Shown one piece after another: positions 9,881 through 21,985 of a stretch of 64,000 nt of DNA (position 1 is its first letter; every line of letters begins with the position of its first letter). Source of the DNA: Perognathus longimembris pacificus. Its lineage: Eukaryota > Chordata > Mammalia > Rodentia > Heteromyidae. Under the pieces are notes generated by a model. It saw only the letters and a list, made by a program, of their open reading frames with translations. It was not told the DNA's origin and searched no databases. The position numbers and the translations under genes are program-made. The DNA is taken from positions 56,259,934 through 56,323,933 of the forward strand of contig NC_063169.1 in the NCBI RefSeq assembly GCF_023159225.1, written 5' to 3'.

Positions 9881-11435
9881 AAGAGGGAGAGAATTTCTGT
9901 CAGGAAAATTATCTCTCTAGTAAAGAAGATTCATTCTGTCTTCTGTTGATGAGGTCCTAATTTATATTTCTCATCTTGTGTCCTCAAAATTTGACCGTTA
10001 CGAAGGCCTTTTTTTTTTTTTTTTATAAATGCTATCTGGGCCAGGCACTTCTAACTTTATGTTCCAAACCAACCTTTTTGCCTGTCTCATCATTTGGCTT
10101 TATTGTTCAATGTCATTGTCACCATAAAAATGCAATCTACTTTTTTATGAACTAGGGTTTTCAATCTTGAAATGTTTTGCTTATCCCTAGCTAGACTACA
10201 CATCCCTCTTTGATAAAGACAACCTTGATGTGTATGTACTACTGTCTTGCCTAAGATATTAATGGCACATTAATCATTTCCAAATGCGTCCTTCTTTGTA
10301 TTATTAATTATCTAACTAATTTACATACCAAATTGGTTATGTGCTTTATTCTCTAAGATATCATGCCTTCCCCAGATCCCACTTTTGCTTTGTTTCAATA
10401 TCACTTCTCAGACTTACTTCTGTCCTTTCTGAGATGTCTTATCAAGCTTCCGACATTTTCTATTTGTTTTTCCATCACTAATTCATCCTGAGCAACAAAG
10501 GAAATATCATTCAATCATATTTTCAACATGCCTAGATCCTACTCAAAGGATCTAACTCCTTTTTTCCCCTGGTAAATCAAACCCAAAAGTCATCTGCATT
10601 TCAGGACTTTTATCACCTTCTTTAATATTTATCAAGAGTCTAAGTCTGTTATTCTCCGAGTTTCTTCAGCACAACTGGTTCTTTTTTATTCTATCCCATA
10701 TCCCCATTGGCGCTGCTATCAGCCATGGTGATGGCAGGAAATAGCAAGTTCTACTAAGGTCCCTTGGAATGAGTTTAGTGAATGGATTAGCAAATATGTG
10801 CTTTACTTGAGGAATCCAACAGTCCAACCCACAGGCTATTAACAGTAGGAAACACTTAACATTCTTAGTTTTGAAAGGAAAAAGAAGAGAAAGGAGTTGC
10901 CACAACTGGACATTAGTCTGTGGGGGAAGTACTTAACAAGAGGTTGAAGTTCTACAAAGGAGCCCATGGAAATTATAGGATAGGATAGGAAAGACCTTTC
11001 CAAACTTTCTCTTCTACCTTGCTACTTACTCCCTGCTGCTGCCTTTTCCTAGTCAGACACAAGTAAGAATTACAAAATCAAAGTAATAGATTTGTTTCTT
11101 AGAAGTTAAGAATAGGAACACAGTCCTGGTTGATGTAAAATGGAGTGGCTCTATGGGAACACATGACCTCTACATAGTCCCAATTTATGCAACAGCCCCT
11201 TACCTACTCAGTGGAGTACTTAGAATTTGTTGAAAAGAACCTTAACTCACAAGCCTCCTAACACCAAGTTAATCATTGTTACCTTTTTATCAATTTGCAT
11301 ATTTTATTTTCAGATTGACTTATATTTAGACTCATGTTAATTGGCTCAGAGAACCAGGTTGAGAATCAAAGATATTCCATCTGAGGAACTAAGGACTGCA
11401 AGTTGTTATGGAAAGGGAAGGAAATTGTGAGATAT
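9881..11435. other. AT-rich stretch, no gene seen
   Basis: It contains a 16-T run at about 10009-10024 followed by unrelated sequence; no SINE body is attached on either side. The minus frame at 10666-10905 has no recognisable domain. Confidence 0.35.
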
Positions 11436-11449
11436 AATTTAATTAGTGG

Positions 11450-11657
11450 TGGAGCTGGGAATAAGGCCTAGTGGTAGAGTGCTTGCCTCATACAGGAAGC
11501 TGTGGTTTCAATTCCCCAGCACCACATATAGAAAAAGCCAGAAGTGGTGCTGTGGCTCAAGAGGTAGAGTGCTAGCCTTGAGCAAAAAGAAGCCAGAGAC
11601 AGTCAGTGCTCAGACCCTGAGTTCAAGCCCCATGACTGGCAAAATAACAATAATAAT
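11450..11657 (+). mobile_element. Dimeric ID-like SINE with target duplication
   Basis: The first monomer starts at GAGCTGGGAATAAGGCCTAG and has the B-box-like GGTTTCAATTCCCCAGCACC. The linker is CACATATAGAAAAAGCCAGA. The second monomer has GCTGTGGCTCAAGAGGTAGA and ends ATGACTGGCAAAATAAC. A 14-bp target duplication with one mismatch flanks it (11436-11449 and 11658-11671, AATTTAATTAGTGG versus AATTTATTTAGTGG). Confidence 0.88.
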
Positions 11658-11671
11658 AATTTATTTAGTGG

Positions 11672-13309
11672 AGTAGCTACATGAAATTTTCTCTAATTCT
11701 CCATTTGAAGAGAAGATTACTAGTATTTGAGGTTATTATGTAAATTTGATTAAGTGGTGTAGAATAAAAAAGATTGCATTCAGCAACTTTTGGGGTTATT
11801 TTGCACGCATGTTATTTTCTTGCATGGGTTGGGATGTCGCTTCCTATACTAAACACACTGGGTGATTGGCTGTAGATGAGAAAAATGAAAATAGTTGATT
11901 TTACATCTTGAATACTTTTATGTTCACACAGTGGCTACTCTATTCATTACTCTGAAGAGCATGGGGATAATCAGAGGAGACACAAGTTTCATGTACACTT
12001 TCTCTTGGCTAGCCAGTGTCCATTTCCTTTCTATCTTGATAAAAGTGTATCTGTATTTGTTGACATTTTGCCATTCTCTTTGCAGCTCATATATTTCAGG
12101 GGAAACTAAATTCCTTGTCAGCCACAGAGGTAAAATTTCATTGGCTAATGGTAATCCTGAAGATCTTTTCCTTCAGAGTTGTCAACATGTCAGCAGGACA
12201 TTGAGGTAGAATATTTCCTCACATTTCTGGAAACAATACAACTTTATTGTTCTAATAGAAGTGTGGGTAGAGACAGTTGGTCTTCCGTGTGTGACATGAA
12301 TGAGTAAAAGTAAGGAAAGCTTACTGGGGAAAACAGTGAACCAAATCAGGTCTCAAGGACAGATAGAATGTTGCTGTAATGAAGTAAACACTGAGAAGAA
12401 AGATCTGAGAACTACAGAGACTACAAGTTTCTAGAAGTAACAAACTGCCAGAGCAAGCTTCTTCTGAAAGTGCAAGAAGGAAGGTCAGGACATTTTGGCC
12501 CCATGAATGAATACTCTTCTTGGATAGCTTGTGCTATTTGACTTGAGATTAGTGGTAGCAATCAAAAGCTGTTATAAAGGAGTGGAATACTGAGAGGAAC
12601 TTCATATTTAGTTTCTTCTTTCCTCCTTTGGCCAATAGTTTATTTGCTATGACTATTTTTTTTTAATTTCAGTGACTTAACTTGATCATATATGGCCATT
12701 GAAAATAGTGTGCTCTTTCAGGTTTTATAGAGATAAACCATTTTAAATTTTGACCAAATGTCATATTAATCCATCTCTTATCTACAGATACTTGTGAACA
12801 CAAATTACTCCTACTACAATATGTAGGACACACCGAAACTGAGCACATGATTGTTGTACCTTTAACCCTCTTAATAACTTCTCAAGAGCTCAATGCTAAT
12901 ACTAGTATATATGCGAGTAAACATGCAAAATTTTTGGATGAACAGTCATTAAGTTTCTAAAAATAGACCTATACAGTTCAGCAAAATTGACAGTCAATTT
13001 TCACATAGACTCACACATATATACATATGTATATATACATACATACACATATATGTGTAATACATATATGCATGTATATATACATATGTATAAAATCAAA
13101 TAGCAAAACTGATGTTATGTTAATGTGTTGAATCCTCTTATGAGAAGACATAAAAGAGAGCTTGTTTTTTCAGCTCTTTGAGGACACATAGAGAAGAAAG
13201 CCTACCACACTGGAAGAGAAGCACCACTACAAACTGATTCAGGTATTCACTTGGTCTTGAACTACCAGAGTTATGAGAAAATCAATTTCCTGTTAAGCCA
13301 CAGCCTGAT
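11672..13309. other. AT-rich stretch with an alternating TATACA array, no gene seen
   Basis: The open frame at 11895-12209 (104 codons) has no domain. The only structured element is the TATACATA-rich array at 13012-13090. Confidence 0.35.
13012..13090. repeat. AT-rich (TATACA)n-like array
   Basis: Alternating TATACATA, CACATA and TGTATA words form an imperfect palindromic microsatellite that could extrude as a cruciform. Confidence 0.8.
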
Positions 13310-13319
13310 TCTGTGGAAT

Positions 13320-13517
13320 CTTTTTTTTTTTTTTTGACAGTCCTGGGACTTAGACTCAGGGCCTGAGCACTGTGTCTGGCTTCATTTTGCTCAAGGCTAA
13401 CACTGTACCACTTGAGCCACAGCGCCACCTCTGGCTTTTTCTGTTTATGTGGTGCTGAAGAATCGCACCCATGGCTTCATCCGTGGAAGGCAAACACTGT
13501 ACCGCTAAGCCATATTA
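13320..13517 (-). mobile_element. Dimeric ID-like SINE
   Basis: On the minus strand the tail is the T-run at 13321-13335. The body shows the complement of the right monomer (CTTGAGCCACAGCGCCACCT, CTGGCTTTTTCTG) and then of the left monomer (GTGGTGCTGAAGAATCGCAC to CTAAGCCATATT). A 10-bp duplication TCTGTGGAAT flanks it (13310-13319 and 13518-13527). Confidence 0.85.
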
Positions 13518-13739
13518 TCTGTGGAATTTTGATATGGAAAATTGAGCAGATGAAAACACCTATCTTTCTGAAAAAAACTTTTGAGGAATGTTATCCATGT
13601 TATTAGCATAACCATTCAATGAGCCCAAGTCAGAAAAAGACATAGTTAAATTTCCAACTTCCTGGTCAGTGCACCAAAGATGTTTCCAGAATGTTTAAGA
13701 GAGCTAAACAACCTTGATTTTAGCATCTGGCATGGGAAA

Positions 13740-13880
13740 ATTCAGGCAAGATGCAAACATAATTAAAGGTGGTAAGAACGGTTATTAGAAGAGAAATATG
13801 GCAAAAGATGATAGCACATGGCATAGACATCCCACAGGGAAGATAACAAACACTTCAGCCTGCCTCTGTCATCTAAGTCA
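13740..13880. repeat. Unclassified dispersed repeat, copy 2
   Basis: It is related to 1697-1850: TTCAGGCAAGATGCAAACAT, AAAGGTGGTAAGAA and AGAAGAGAAATATGGCA appear in the same order and spacing. The right part diverges after about 130 bp. Confidence 0.5.
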
Positions 13881-14394
13881 TCTTCCATGTTATAGAGCTT
13901 GGATTTGGGATCCAAGAAGATGGCTTTCTGATCTCTTTTCTGCCTTTCTAAGGTTATGATCCCTTCAATTTAATGCCACATCTTTATTTCCTCATTCTTT
14001 TATCCTTTTCTTTCTCACTTATTTATTTTTGAAGCCTCTTCCCCTATTTGGTTATGGGCTACAATTCTCTGCCAGCCTTTCTACTAACCCATGTCATTAC
14101 AACTTTTAAGCTGTGTGAATCTGGCTATTTTTTTCTTTTCCATTCTTTCAAGAGAAGTGAACAAGTAAGACTGTTGACTTGCTGTTGTTGGTTTATATAT
14201 GGAGTCCATCAGTTTTGGCAGTGCAGTCTACTCCTTTGAAAGCTTGACATGTTAACAAAATATGTCGACAAAACCTATAGGATTAATGAGAAAAAAACAG
14301 AACTCACTTATAATTCATACTAATAAACATTCTACATATAAACTGACAGATAAGATATACTCAGTTCTACATTTGAGCTTTGAATATGGTTAGA

Positions 14395-14815
14395 ATAAGT
14401 AGCAATAAGTGGTACAGCATTGTTGTAGTTAATCTCAACATGTCATGTGAAACCGTACCTTTTTTCCTCTCATATTCCCTTCCTGTGCTTTACCCCTGCT
14501 ATTACTGTAACTGGTCTTAGTACTCTGGATACTGTATATACGTGTATTGGAACTAAGGAAGGGACAAGGAAATACCAGAATCGAGAGACCAAAAATAAAA
14601 AGACAAACCATTCCCCAAATAATACTTATAAAACCATTTGGTGTAAACCGTACAAGTCATGGGAAGGAGAGGGATAGGGAGAGGGGGAGAAAGGGGAAAA
14701 ATGAGAGAGGAGGTAACAAGTTAGATAAGAAATGTACTCACTACCTTACACATGAAACTGTAACCTCTCTGTACTTCCCTTTGACAATAAAAAGGAAAAA
14801 TTTAAATATTAGTAT
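14395..14815 (+). mobile_element. 5'-truncated LINE-1 3' UTR
   Basis: It holds the L1 3' UTR order of this window: TCAACATGTCATGTGAAACC, CTGGTCTTAGTACTCTGGAT with TATATACGTGTATTGGAACT, CAAAAATAAAAAGACAAACC, the G/A-rich tract at 14659-14712, then CACATGAAACTGTAACCTCT and CTTTGACAATAAAAAGG. The open frames over 14447-14939 are read-through of this non-coding part. Confidence 0.85.
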
Positions 14816-15263
14816 TAATTTTCTCCAAATGACTAGGTATGTTAATTTGAAATTTAATCCTAAAACTCTATTAGCTAATTTCATGATTTATTTTATTGAG
14901 TTAAAAATGTGTAATAAAAGCTTTAGTTCCCAACAATAATTATCTTAATTCATTAAATTTACTTAGGAATGCTGATATAATAATATATACTACTCCAACA
15001 ACCAACAATTAGGGAAAACTATTTCTGAAGGCTTGGTCAATTACTTGCTAATCTGCAAAGTTCAGTAACATGGCCTTCTGCCATAGCAAATTGAGATTTC
15101 AGTATAAAGTAGATCATGCATTCTTTCGGAAATTCTTTTTACAACATAATTAACCTCTTCCCCTTTAGAAAACACATTGTTAGCATATTGAGATGCTGTT
15201 TAATTTGACATGCTGTATATGGTACTGATCAGTTCTGGATAACACTTTAAAGTTCCCTAAAAG

Positions 15264-15535
15264 ATCTGAATTAGGGAAGGGAAGGGGAACATCAAAATGG
15301 TGAGACAAAGGGTAAAAGGCAAACAAATGCAACAGCAATACTTAAAAGACTACATGTTGTAAACCAACTGTATAACTCAGGGAGTAGGGGGTGGGGAGGT
15401 GGGGAGGGGAGAAGTTGGGAGAGAAATGAGGAAAGAGGTAACAAATTTGACAGAAAAGTACTCACTACCTTATGTATATAACCGTAACCCCTCTGTATAT
15501 TACCTTAACAATAAAAATAAAATATATAAAAAAGA
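15264..15535 (+). mobile_element. 5'-truncated LINE-1 3' end
   Basis: It runs from the AATTAGGGAAGGGAAGGGGA segment through GGTGAGACAAAGGGTAAAAG, TGTAAACCAACTGTATAACT and a G-rich tract (15380-15421), to ACCCCTCTGTATATTACC and an AATAAAAATAAAATATA tail. The terminal motif ACCTTAACAATAAAAA differs from the CAGTTTGATAATAAAAA end of other copies, which indicates a separate subfamily. Confidence 0.85.
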
Positions 15536-15605
15536 TATTTTACTCTTTTAGTTAGGATTTTAAATACTAATTATACCATATTTTGCTTTTTAAAAAATTC
15601 TTTGA

Positions 15606-15691
15606 AACAAACAGTACAAGACATGTATCCAATGCCTAACGTATGAAACTGTAACCTCTCTGTACATCAGTTTGATAATAAAAATTTGAAA
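15606..15691 (+). mobile_element. Very short LINE-1 3' end with target duplication
   Basis: Only about 86 bp of L1 were inserted: AACAAACAGTACAAGACATG to CAGTTTGATAATAAAAATTTG plus a short A-tail. The duplication AAAAAATTCTTTGA is present at 15592-15605 and again at 15692-15705. Confidence 0.85.
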
Positions 15692-15705
15692 AAAAAATTC
15701 TTTGA

Positions 15706-16889
15706 TCCAGGATATAATATGATGTGATTTAATTGACTGTAAGGCATTCTGATAGCATATCAGTTTTATCCAATGCTCCATGGATATTAATTAAAAACCA
15801 AAAGAAAATCACTAACAATAACCAAACGACCTATCTTGTTTGGATAGAACTCCCATTACTAAAAGACAGGCCATGTTGTTTCTCCTGAAGAAAAGATTTC
15901 ACTCAAAAAATAATAAAAATATTTCAGAAGCACATATGAATAATGAATAAAGAAAAATCAAAACAGGGAAGAAACACTCACACAACAGCAAACAAATGCT
16001 TTGAGAAAGGGCTTATTTTATAGCTTTCACTCTGAACTGTATTGCTTTTTGAGCATATGCTAACATTGGAAGAGCTCTGAGAAATGATTCATCGCCACTC
16101 TCCAGCCATGTTTCAGTTCCTGTTAGAACAATACCTTCAGTGGAGAGCCAGTTTGTGCCTGCTCCAGAAGCACTTCCAGACAGGAAATTCATTACTTACA
16201 AGGCAGCTCGTTATCTTGGCATGGCCATAGTCCTTCATAGTCTAATTAGTTTCATACATGTCTGATACCTTTCTACGGCCATAAACAAAGGACACATTAA
16301 GTTCATTCGTATTGCTATCCTGTTATAATATATGTCAACAGGGCAATCCACATGCATGATGCTCAATCAATGTGTTCATTTGATGTTGAACTAAGAATGG
16401 ATATCTATCCCACCCTCTCTTAAAAAAAACCTAGTTGTAATATCTTTAAAAAATGTCTAGAAACCATTATGACTTTCCCGAGATGTATACATATGATTAA
16501 AAATAAGGGATAAATAATATGAATTTTGATTTTACTCTACTGGCAGTGGAATTTGATTTCATAGAATCTCCTCTAAATGAACTAGATGAACTGTTTCACA
16601 AAAACTTTATTTTAACATGTTTAGGAGACAATGCCAACAAAGACACTAGTCATAAAAATTCATTGTCTCAGGCAGCTGTTTGCCTATAAAATTATTGTGC
16701 TAATAGCTTATAAATGTGTGCTGCACATTTCATTTAGAGCAAAAGTATTGTTTTATGAGTTTTTGTCACGTTTTAGGCATGATTTTTGGAAATAAGTTAG
16801 TACAATAGTTTAAGTGCAAACAACTTTAAGGAATTTGCTGCAGAATCACAAGGTAGGAGACAGGAGGGAATAAAAACGCAGAGTGACTC
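15706..16889. other. Mostly unique sequence, no gene seen
   Basis: A less AT-rich, repeat-free segment at 16030-16300 (with GCCACTCTCCAGCCATGTTT and GGCAGCTCGTTATCTTGGCA) stands out from its surroundings and could be a conserved non-coding element. No frame or splice pattern supports an exon. Confidence 0.3.
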
Positions 16890-17060
16890 AGAATCTAAGG
16901 TGTAGCTTCAAGTTCTGATTTGCTACCTTTTACCATGTGGCCTTGGAAAGTGATTCAGCTTTGTAAATATTCAGTTTTCTTTTGTATGAGTGGATGAGAA
17001 TATGAAAATTTTGCCTACTACACAGAGTAACAGTGGGGCCAACCAAAACATTATGAGGAA
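16890..17060 (+). mobile_element. MIR-like fragment
   Basis: ACCATGTGGCCTTGGAAAGTG, TTCAGCTTTGTAAATATTCAG, TTTTCTTTTGTATGAGTGG match, in order, the MIR segments for 'TGTGACCTTGGGCAAGT', 'CTCTGTGCCTCAGTTTC' and the following core. Strongly diverged. Confidence 0.55.
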
Positions 17061-17454
17061 AAGTGTTGTGTAAAATGAAAATCCCTATGGAGTTTTAAGA
17101 GACTATAGTCACTGGCCTAGTTTAGAGCCTACCTGCTCCAGATTTGAATATTGTACAACAGGTCTGCAAATAAGCTCATCTACTTCACACACAAACACGA
17201 GGAGGGGCTGGACTAGGCTAGTCCATAGAAAGATACCAGGGATTCATAGGATTTGGAATTTCTCTATAACTATGTGATTCTAGAGTGGGACCAATGAATT
17301 GCAAGTTTCATGAGTTATATTTCCACCAAAACTAACTTTGGTAATATTTAAAACATAAAGGTTACAAGAAATTTTGTTTGGTTGCTTTTGTTGCTGTTTT
17401 TGTTGTCTTTCCCTTTTATCTGTGATTCTCTGTCTCTTGGAGGGTGCCAGGGAG

Positions 17455-17668
17455 CACAGAAAAGGTATAACAAAGGGTGAACAAATACAAGGTACTCACT
17501 AGACTATGTGGAAAATGAACTCTACATCTTGTGGCTGGAGACAGGAGGAAAAAACTGGGAGTGAGGGAAGACAAGACATGGTTCAAAAAGAAATGGACTC
17601 ATTACCTGACTTGTGTAATTGTAACAACGCCTCTATATATTACCTCTACAATAATGATAAAATATAGT
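17455..17668 (+). mobile_element. 5'-truncated LINE-1 3' end (old)
   Basis: GGTATAACAAAGGGTGAACA, AAATGAACTCTACATCTTGT, a G/A-rich tract, CATTACCTGACTTGTGTAAT and CTCTATATATTACCTCTACA with an ATAATGATAAAATATAG tail. It is of the same older type as 1905-2142. Confidence 0.75.
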
Positions 17669-17693
17669 TTTTAAAAAGGTGACAACTCTCCAT

Positions 17694-18257
17694 AAGTAAT
17701 GTCTATTTTGTTTTTTTTTCTTATTTATTGTCAAAGTGATGTACAGAGAGGTTATAGTTTCATACGCTAGGGAATAATTAGCACAGGTTTAGGCTAGTCA
17801 TAGCCGAGGAACACATGAGCCTAATAGCTACTATGCCCTTATGAATGCATAAGATAATGCTAAGTGAAATGAACTCCATGTTATGGAAATGACTGTTATA
17901 TCACTGTTGTAATTACTTTCAACATGCCAGGTGAAACCGTAGCTTCTACTGTTGATGATCCTCTTGTATCCCCTTCCTGTGGTTGTACCCGCACTATCAC
18001 TGTATCTTATCTGAGGACACTGGAAACTGTATATACTGCTATTAGAACTAGGGATGTGAATGGGAATATCAAAATCGAGAGACAAAAGATAGAAAGACAA
18101 ATGACTCCAAAAGCAATATTGCAAAACCATTTTGTGTAAACCAACTGAACAACTCATGAGGAGAGAGGGAGAGGGGGAGGGGGGAAGGGCGAATGAGGGA
18201 GGAGGTAACAAACAGTACAAAAAATGTGCCCAAGGCCTAAAGTAATGTCTATTTTGT
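17694..18257 (-). mobile_element. Twin-primed (5'-inverted) LINE-1 insertion, including its target duplication
   Basis: The element is inserted in minus orientation. Segment 17712-17770 is the complement of the terminal L1 3' UTR with its A-tail (T-run at 17711-17720). Segment 17771-18239 runs in the opposite (plus) direction, from GGAATAATTAGCACAGG at the end of ORF2 through the 3' UTR to CCAAGGCCTAA. In the uninterrupted L1 that CCTAA is followed by the CGTATGAAACTG segment found in the 17712-17770 piece, so the two pieces are adjacent in the parent and inverted relative to each other. The perfect 18-bp duplication AAGTAATGTCTATTTTGT at 17694-17711 and 18240-18257 shows one insertion event. 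This is the signature of twin priming. Confidence 0.9.
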
Positions 18258-20579
18258 CAGAATCATTTCTCCAATGATGTGAACTCACACGGGATATGCC
18301 TTAATAGGCTACAAATCTCAATTTCACTGTATAAAATATTAATTCAAATAGATCAGTGACCTAAACATGAGAAGTTACTTAACTACTAGAAGAAAATATG
18401 TAAATCTTCATCGCCTTAGATTTAATGATAAGTTTTGATTTTCTCTAATGCAAGCACTATTAATAATACTACCTCCTGGTACGCAGAACTGGTAGTTAAC
18501 CATAGCTTCTTGCCAACCATGGTGTCACAAAGTAAGTAACTGGTGCTCTAGAGTAAACTGTTATGATATGTTGCTTGGTAGGTTTTATATGTTAAATGTA
18601 TTTTTATTGATAATATTTTCATCTATGGCTGGTTTATTGGAGCATAAATCTATTATAAGTTGAGAAGGATATATATTTTTGTACATAAATGTTCCTAGCA
18701 GTAGCATTCACAGTAGTTTAAATGTAGTCTTGACCCAACTACATTTCAAACAGAGAAAAGGATAAGCTTGATATCAATAGCGGAAAATCATTTAGTAATT
18801 CAAGATAATGAAGTATGGTATATGTTGCCACATAACTAAGAGTGAAAACACAAAGTGCAATATGCTATACTCAGCAGCTCATGATATAGGATAGCATTTA
18901 TGTGAAATATTCAGAAGAATTAACTCGAGACTCACGAAAAGCAGAAATGCATTTGTCAGGGTCTTGAGTAAGGTAAATGAGAAATGACTGTGGAGTAAGT
19001 ACTTGGTTTAATTGGCATAATGAACATGTTTTCAAATTTGGTGGATGTAATGCTTGGGCAACTTTTTTCATATATTACATACTCTTCCATTGGATGCTTT
19101 TCAATGATGCTGCTTCAACTTCACTTCTTATGTAGTCACTTAATGTGCTTATTTATACATAAGAATCACAACTTTTTTTTGCTGCTACTGGGTAAGAGAT
19201 ACTCAGTTTGTATTAATAATTCCCCTATGTAAACTAAAAGGACAAAGTTATAGATTGAGAATTAGTTTGGGTTTCTTTCAAGTTGTACTCTTAGTACAAG
19301 TTGCAATAACTAAGAGTACTTATACTAACAGTACAAATTTATACTAAGTTATACTCTTAGTCTTCCAATTCCTTCCTCTTGTTAGGAAGTTTTAGCAGTA
19401 GGGAATGAGTTACTTCCTATTTGGGAAGAAGACTCCAACTTGTTGGGAGCTTTCTACTGCAATGACACAAAACTGCATCATAATGTTTGTACTATGAGTG
19501 GTCATTGTCACCATTCAACAGAAAGTTGAAGAGTTAGTCTTAGGTTGTAGTTCCTGAGACAGAAAACAGCTCTTGAGATTTGGTTGTTCCTTGGAGGATG
19601 GTGGTCTGTCAGTCATTGATGAAGATTGCTGGGCATTTTCCCCCCTAAAGATTGAGGCAGAATTATACAGTATATTCCGGACCAAATGGAGAACTGGTAA
19701 AAGGAAGTGGCTCTTCCTTCCTCTTCAAGCTGTATTTACAACTTCGTTTTCAGTTTCTTTTTTTTTTTATTGTTGGCTGCACTGGGGTAGAAAATTCTGA
19801 CTGAGCTTTATAACAAATAAAAATCCACTTCCTAGTGGCTACTGGAATCACCAGTTAAAATAATAGCACTGGAGTTTGAATAAGGCTGACTTCTTGCAAG
19901 CATAACTAATGAAGGTGTTGGTTGAATATTGACCTGAGAATTACTTTCTATGCCAGCATCTTTAGTCCACAAGTGACATAATTTAATAGAGACAAAACCA
20001 TCATTTTACCTTTTGGCATCATATGATAGGCTTATGGCACACCTGAATTTAGTTTTAACTATGGATGTGATTAAACACAAAAGGACATGATAACTGACAG
20101 GAGACTCTAGTTAATTGTGCTCACTGGGGTCCAGAGTTAAGTTCTTCAGGCTACAACATTAACAGAAATTCTCAATGAATCATTCAGAAATGCAGGATGT
20201 ACTGGAGTGTGTATGAGAGGTTGTCAGGCTAATCGTGAACATCATTTATGTTTTAAGGATAGGGATAATAAAAATGCATGGTAGTCCTGGACAGGAGAAA
20301 AGGATAGAAAACTTCCTATATTACTTCTTTCATACTAAAGACAATTGAGACCTGTATTGTGGGTATCTTTTGTGTCAGTAGCAATAGCTCTCACCACCCA
20401 ATTTATTAAATCCTGATAGGAATTTCTCCATCCTCTCTGTGCAAAGTATTTGTTAGATGTAACATTTTCCAGAAGTACTGGAAAATTTACTTCTGTGCCA
20501 AAAATAAGAGTGAAATTGACTAGAAGCAGAAAGTCCCTGTCCAAGCTAAGGAAATGCAAAAAGTAAACAAACGGTATAA
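18258..20579. other. AT-rich stretch, no gene seen
   Basis: Small direct repeats of TTATACTCTTAGT / ACTAAGAGTACTTATACTAACAGTACAA occur at 19285-19365 and form a loosely repetitive, partly palindromic patch (CTTAGTAC and GTACTAAG words). Nothing else was recognised. Confidence 0.35.
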
Positions 20580-20720
20580 ATAGCAGAAGAATGTGAGCCT
20601 GTTACTAGTCTTGACGTCTGGATGTCCAGTTTTAAGCTTTGTGTTCTATTCCCAGACTTAGTTACAAACTGGGTGAAATTGCAGCAATGTAAATAACCGA
20701 ATAGTTTGATTCTTTTCTAA
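20580..20720 (+). mobile_element. MIR-like fragment
   Basis: GTTCTATTCCCAGACTTAGTTACAAACTGGGTGAAATTGCAGC matches the MIR order '...CCAGCTCTGCCACTTACTAGCTGTGTGACCTTGGGCAAG'. Limits estimated. Confidence 0.45.
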
Positions 20721-21974
20721 TTATACAACTCTTTGGTTAAGAGGCTGTTTTGAAATATTTAGTGATTTGAATCACAGGCATGACTACGTGTGTCAAAGCA
20801 AGTCACTGTAGCAATTCCCATCATATTAGGGAGAATGGCATGATTTTAATTTAAGACCCCAAAAAGCTTTTGCCAAGCATTTTTTCTAACCTTGAATTAA
20901 ATTGGTTGGTTGTGTTAATTATAACTGGAGAAGTCTTTGATGGACATGCTTAAACAAATATATTTGGTGTTTTACTTTTGGCCTTCAATTGTAATGGTGC
21001 TTATTTTTCAGTGTAAATATTCAGAACCTCGTGGATATGAAACATTTTGTTTCCCTCTCTCAGTTTCTATGAGATGAGATCTTCCCAGGTATTAGTCATC
21101 TTGAATCTTAACTCTGTTTATTTCCAATAAATTAAAAGTTAAAAATCATTGTTAACACCCTATGTCTTCATATGACAGTCATGTAGCACTGTGAAAATAC
21201 AACTAACTCTAAAAAGACATCAACAGAAAGGCATTTTCTGAGCATTTCAAGAAACAAGTTAGCATTCCGTAGCATTTAGCCTGATGTTTACATAAGAAAA
21301 ACAAAATCTCTGGAAATATAAATGTTATTTATATCATACCCTACACTTAAATTTTTGAAATTTTATGATGATATTAGTTCTAATTTAAACTACAACTTAG
21401 AAAAATTTGGGTACATATGTTTAAATGTAAGTTAAACCATGTGTTAACTCTTAATAAATGCATTTATTATTTTATAACATCTAATTGAAATTGCTAAACT
21501 ATGCTGGTTTTTAAACAAGCTATGTAATATAAATCACAAAAAAGAGTGACACAGATGTTAAATATCTTTCTCTCACACTGGAGCCTTCATCTACTTTTAA
21601 GAAATGTAGTTCTTAAAAGGAAAAATAACCTGCAAGAGTCACTGTGATGCTAAAATTTCTCATCTTCTTATATTTTAAGAAAAAAATAGTAGGCATTTTT
21701 CTTTCTATTATGTTTTTGTTTTAGAACTTATTTTAACAATATCCTAAAATTCAATACCTAGAAGGACTTTAGAAACTATTTTGATCCAATTCCACATTTT
21801 ACATATGAAGAAGGTAAATATGAGTGTTTTTCTTTTTTTAATCCTATGATTGGTGTCTGTGGAACCAGGTTCTTTTTATAACTAATCAAACCTTTGCTGT
21901 CAAAACTTTTATCAGATTCTCTCTTATCTGAAGACAACCTGACAACTTCCTGAAGAGTTTATATTAGGAAAATT
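20721..21974. other. AT-rich stretch, one possible MIR3-like piece
   Basis: At 21755-21835, CTAGAAGGACTTTAGAAACT followed by TCCAATTCCACATTTTACAT and GAAGAAGGTAAA follows the order of the ancient 'GGGACCTTAGAGATCATCTAGTCCAACCCCCTCATTTTACAGATGAGGAAACTGAG' repeat. The rest is unassigned. Confidence 0.4.
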
Positions 21975-21985
21975 TTAAGATACTC

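Noticed and set aside
14447..14939. Two frames of 76 and 130 codons
   Set aside because: Both lie in an L1 3' UTR and its polypurine tract (RERGRKGKNERG), which is non-coding.
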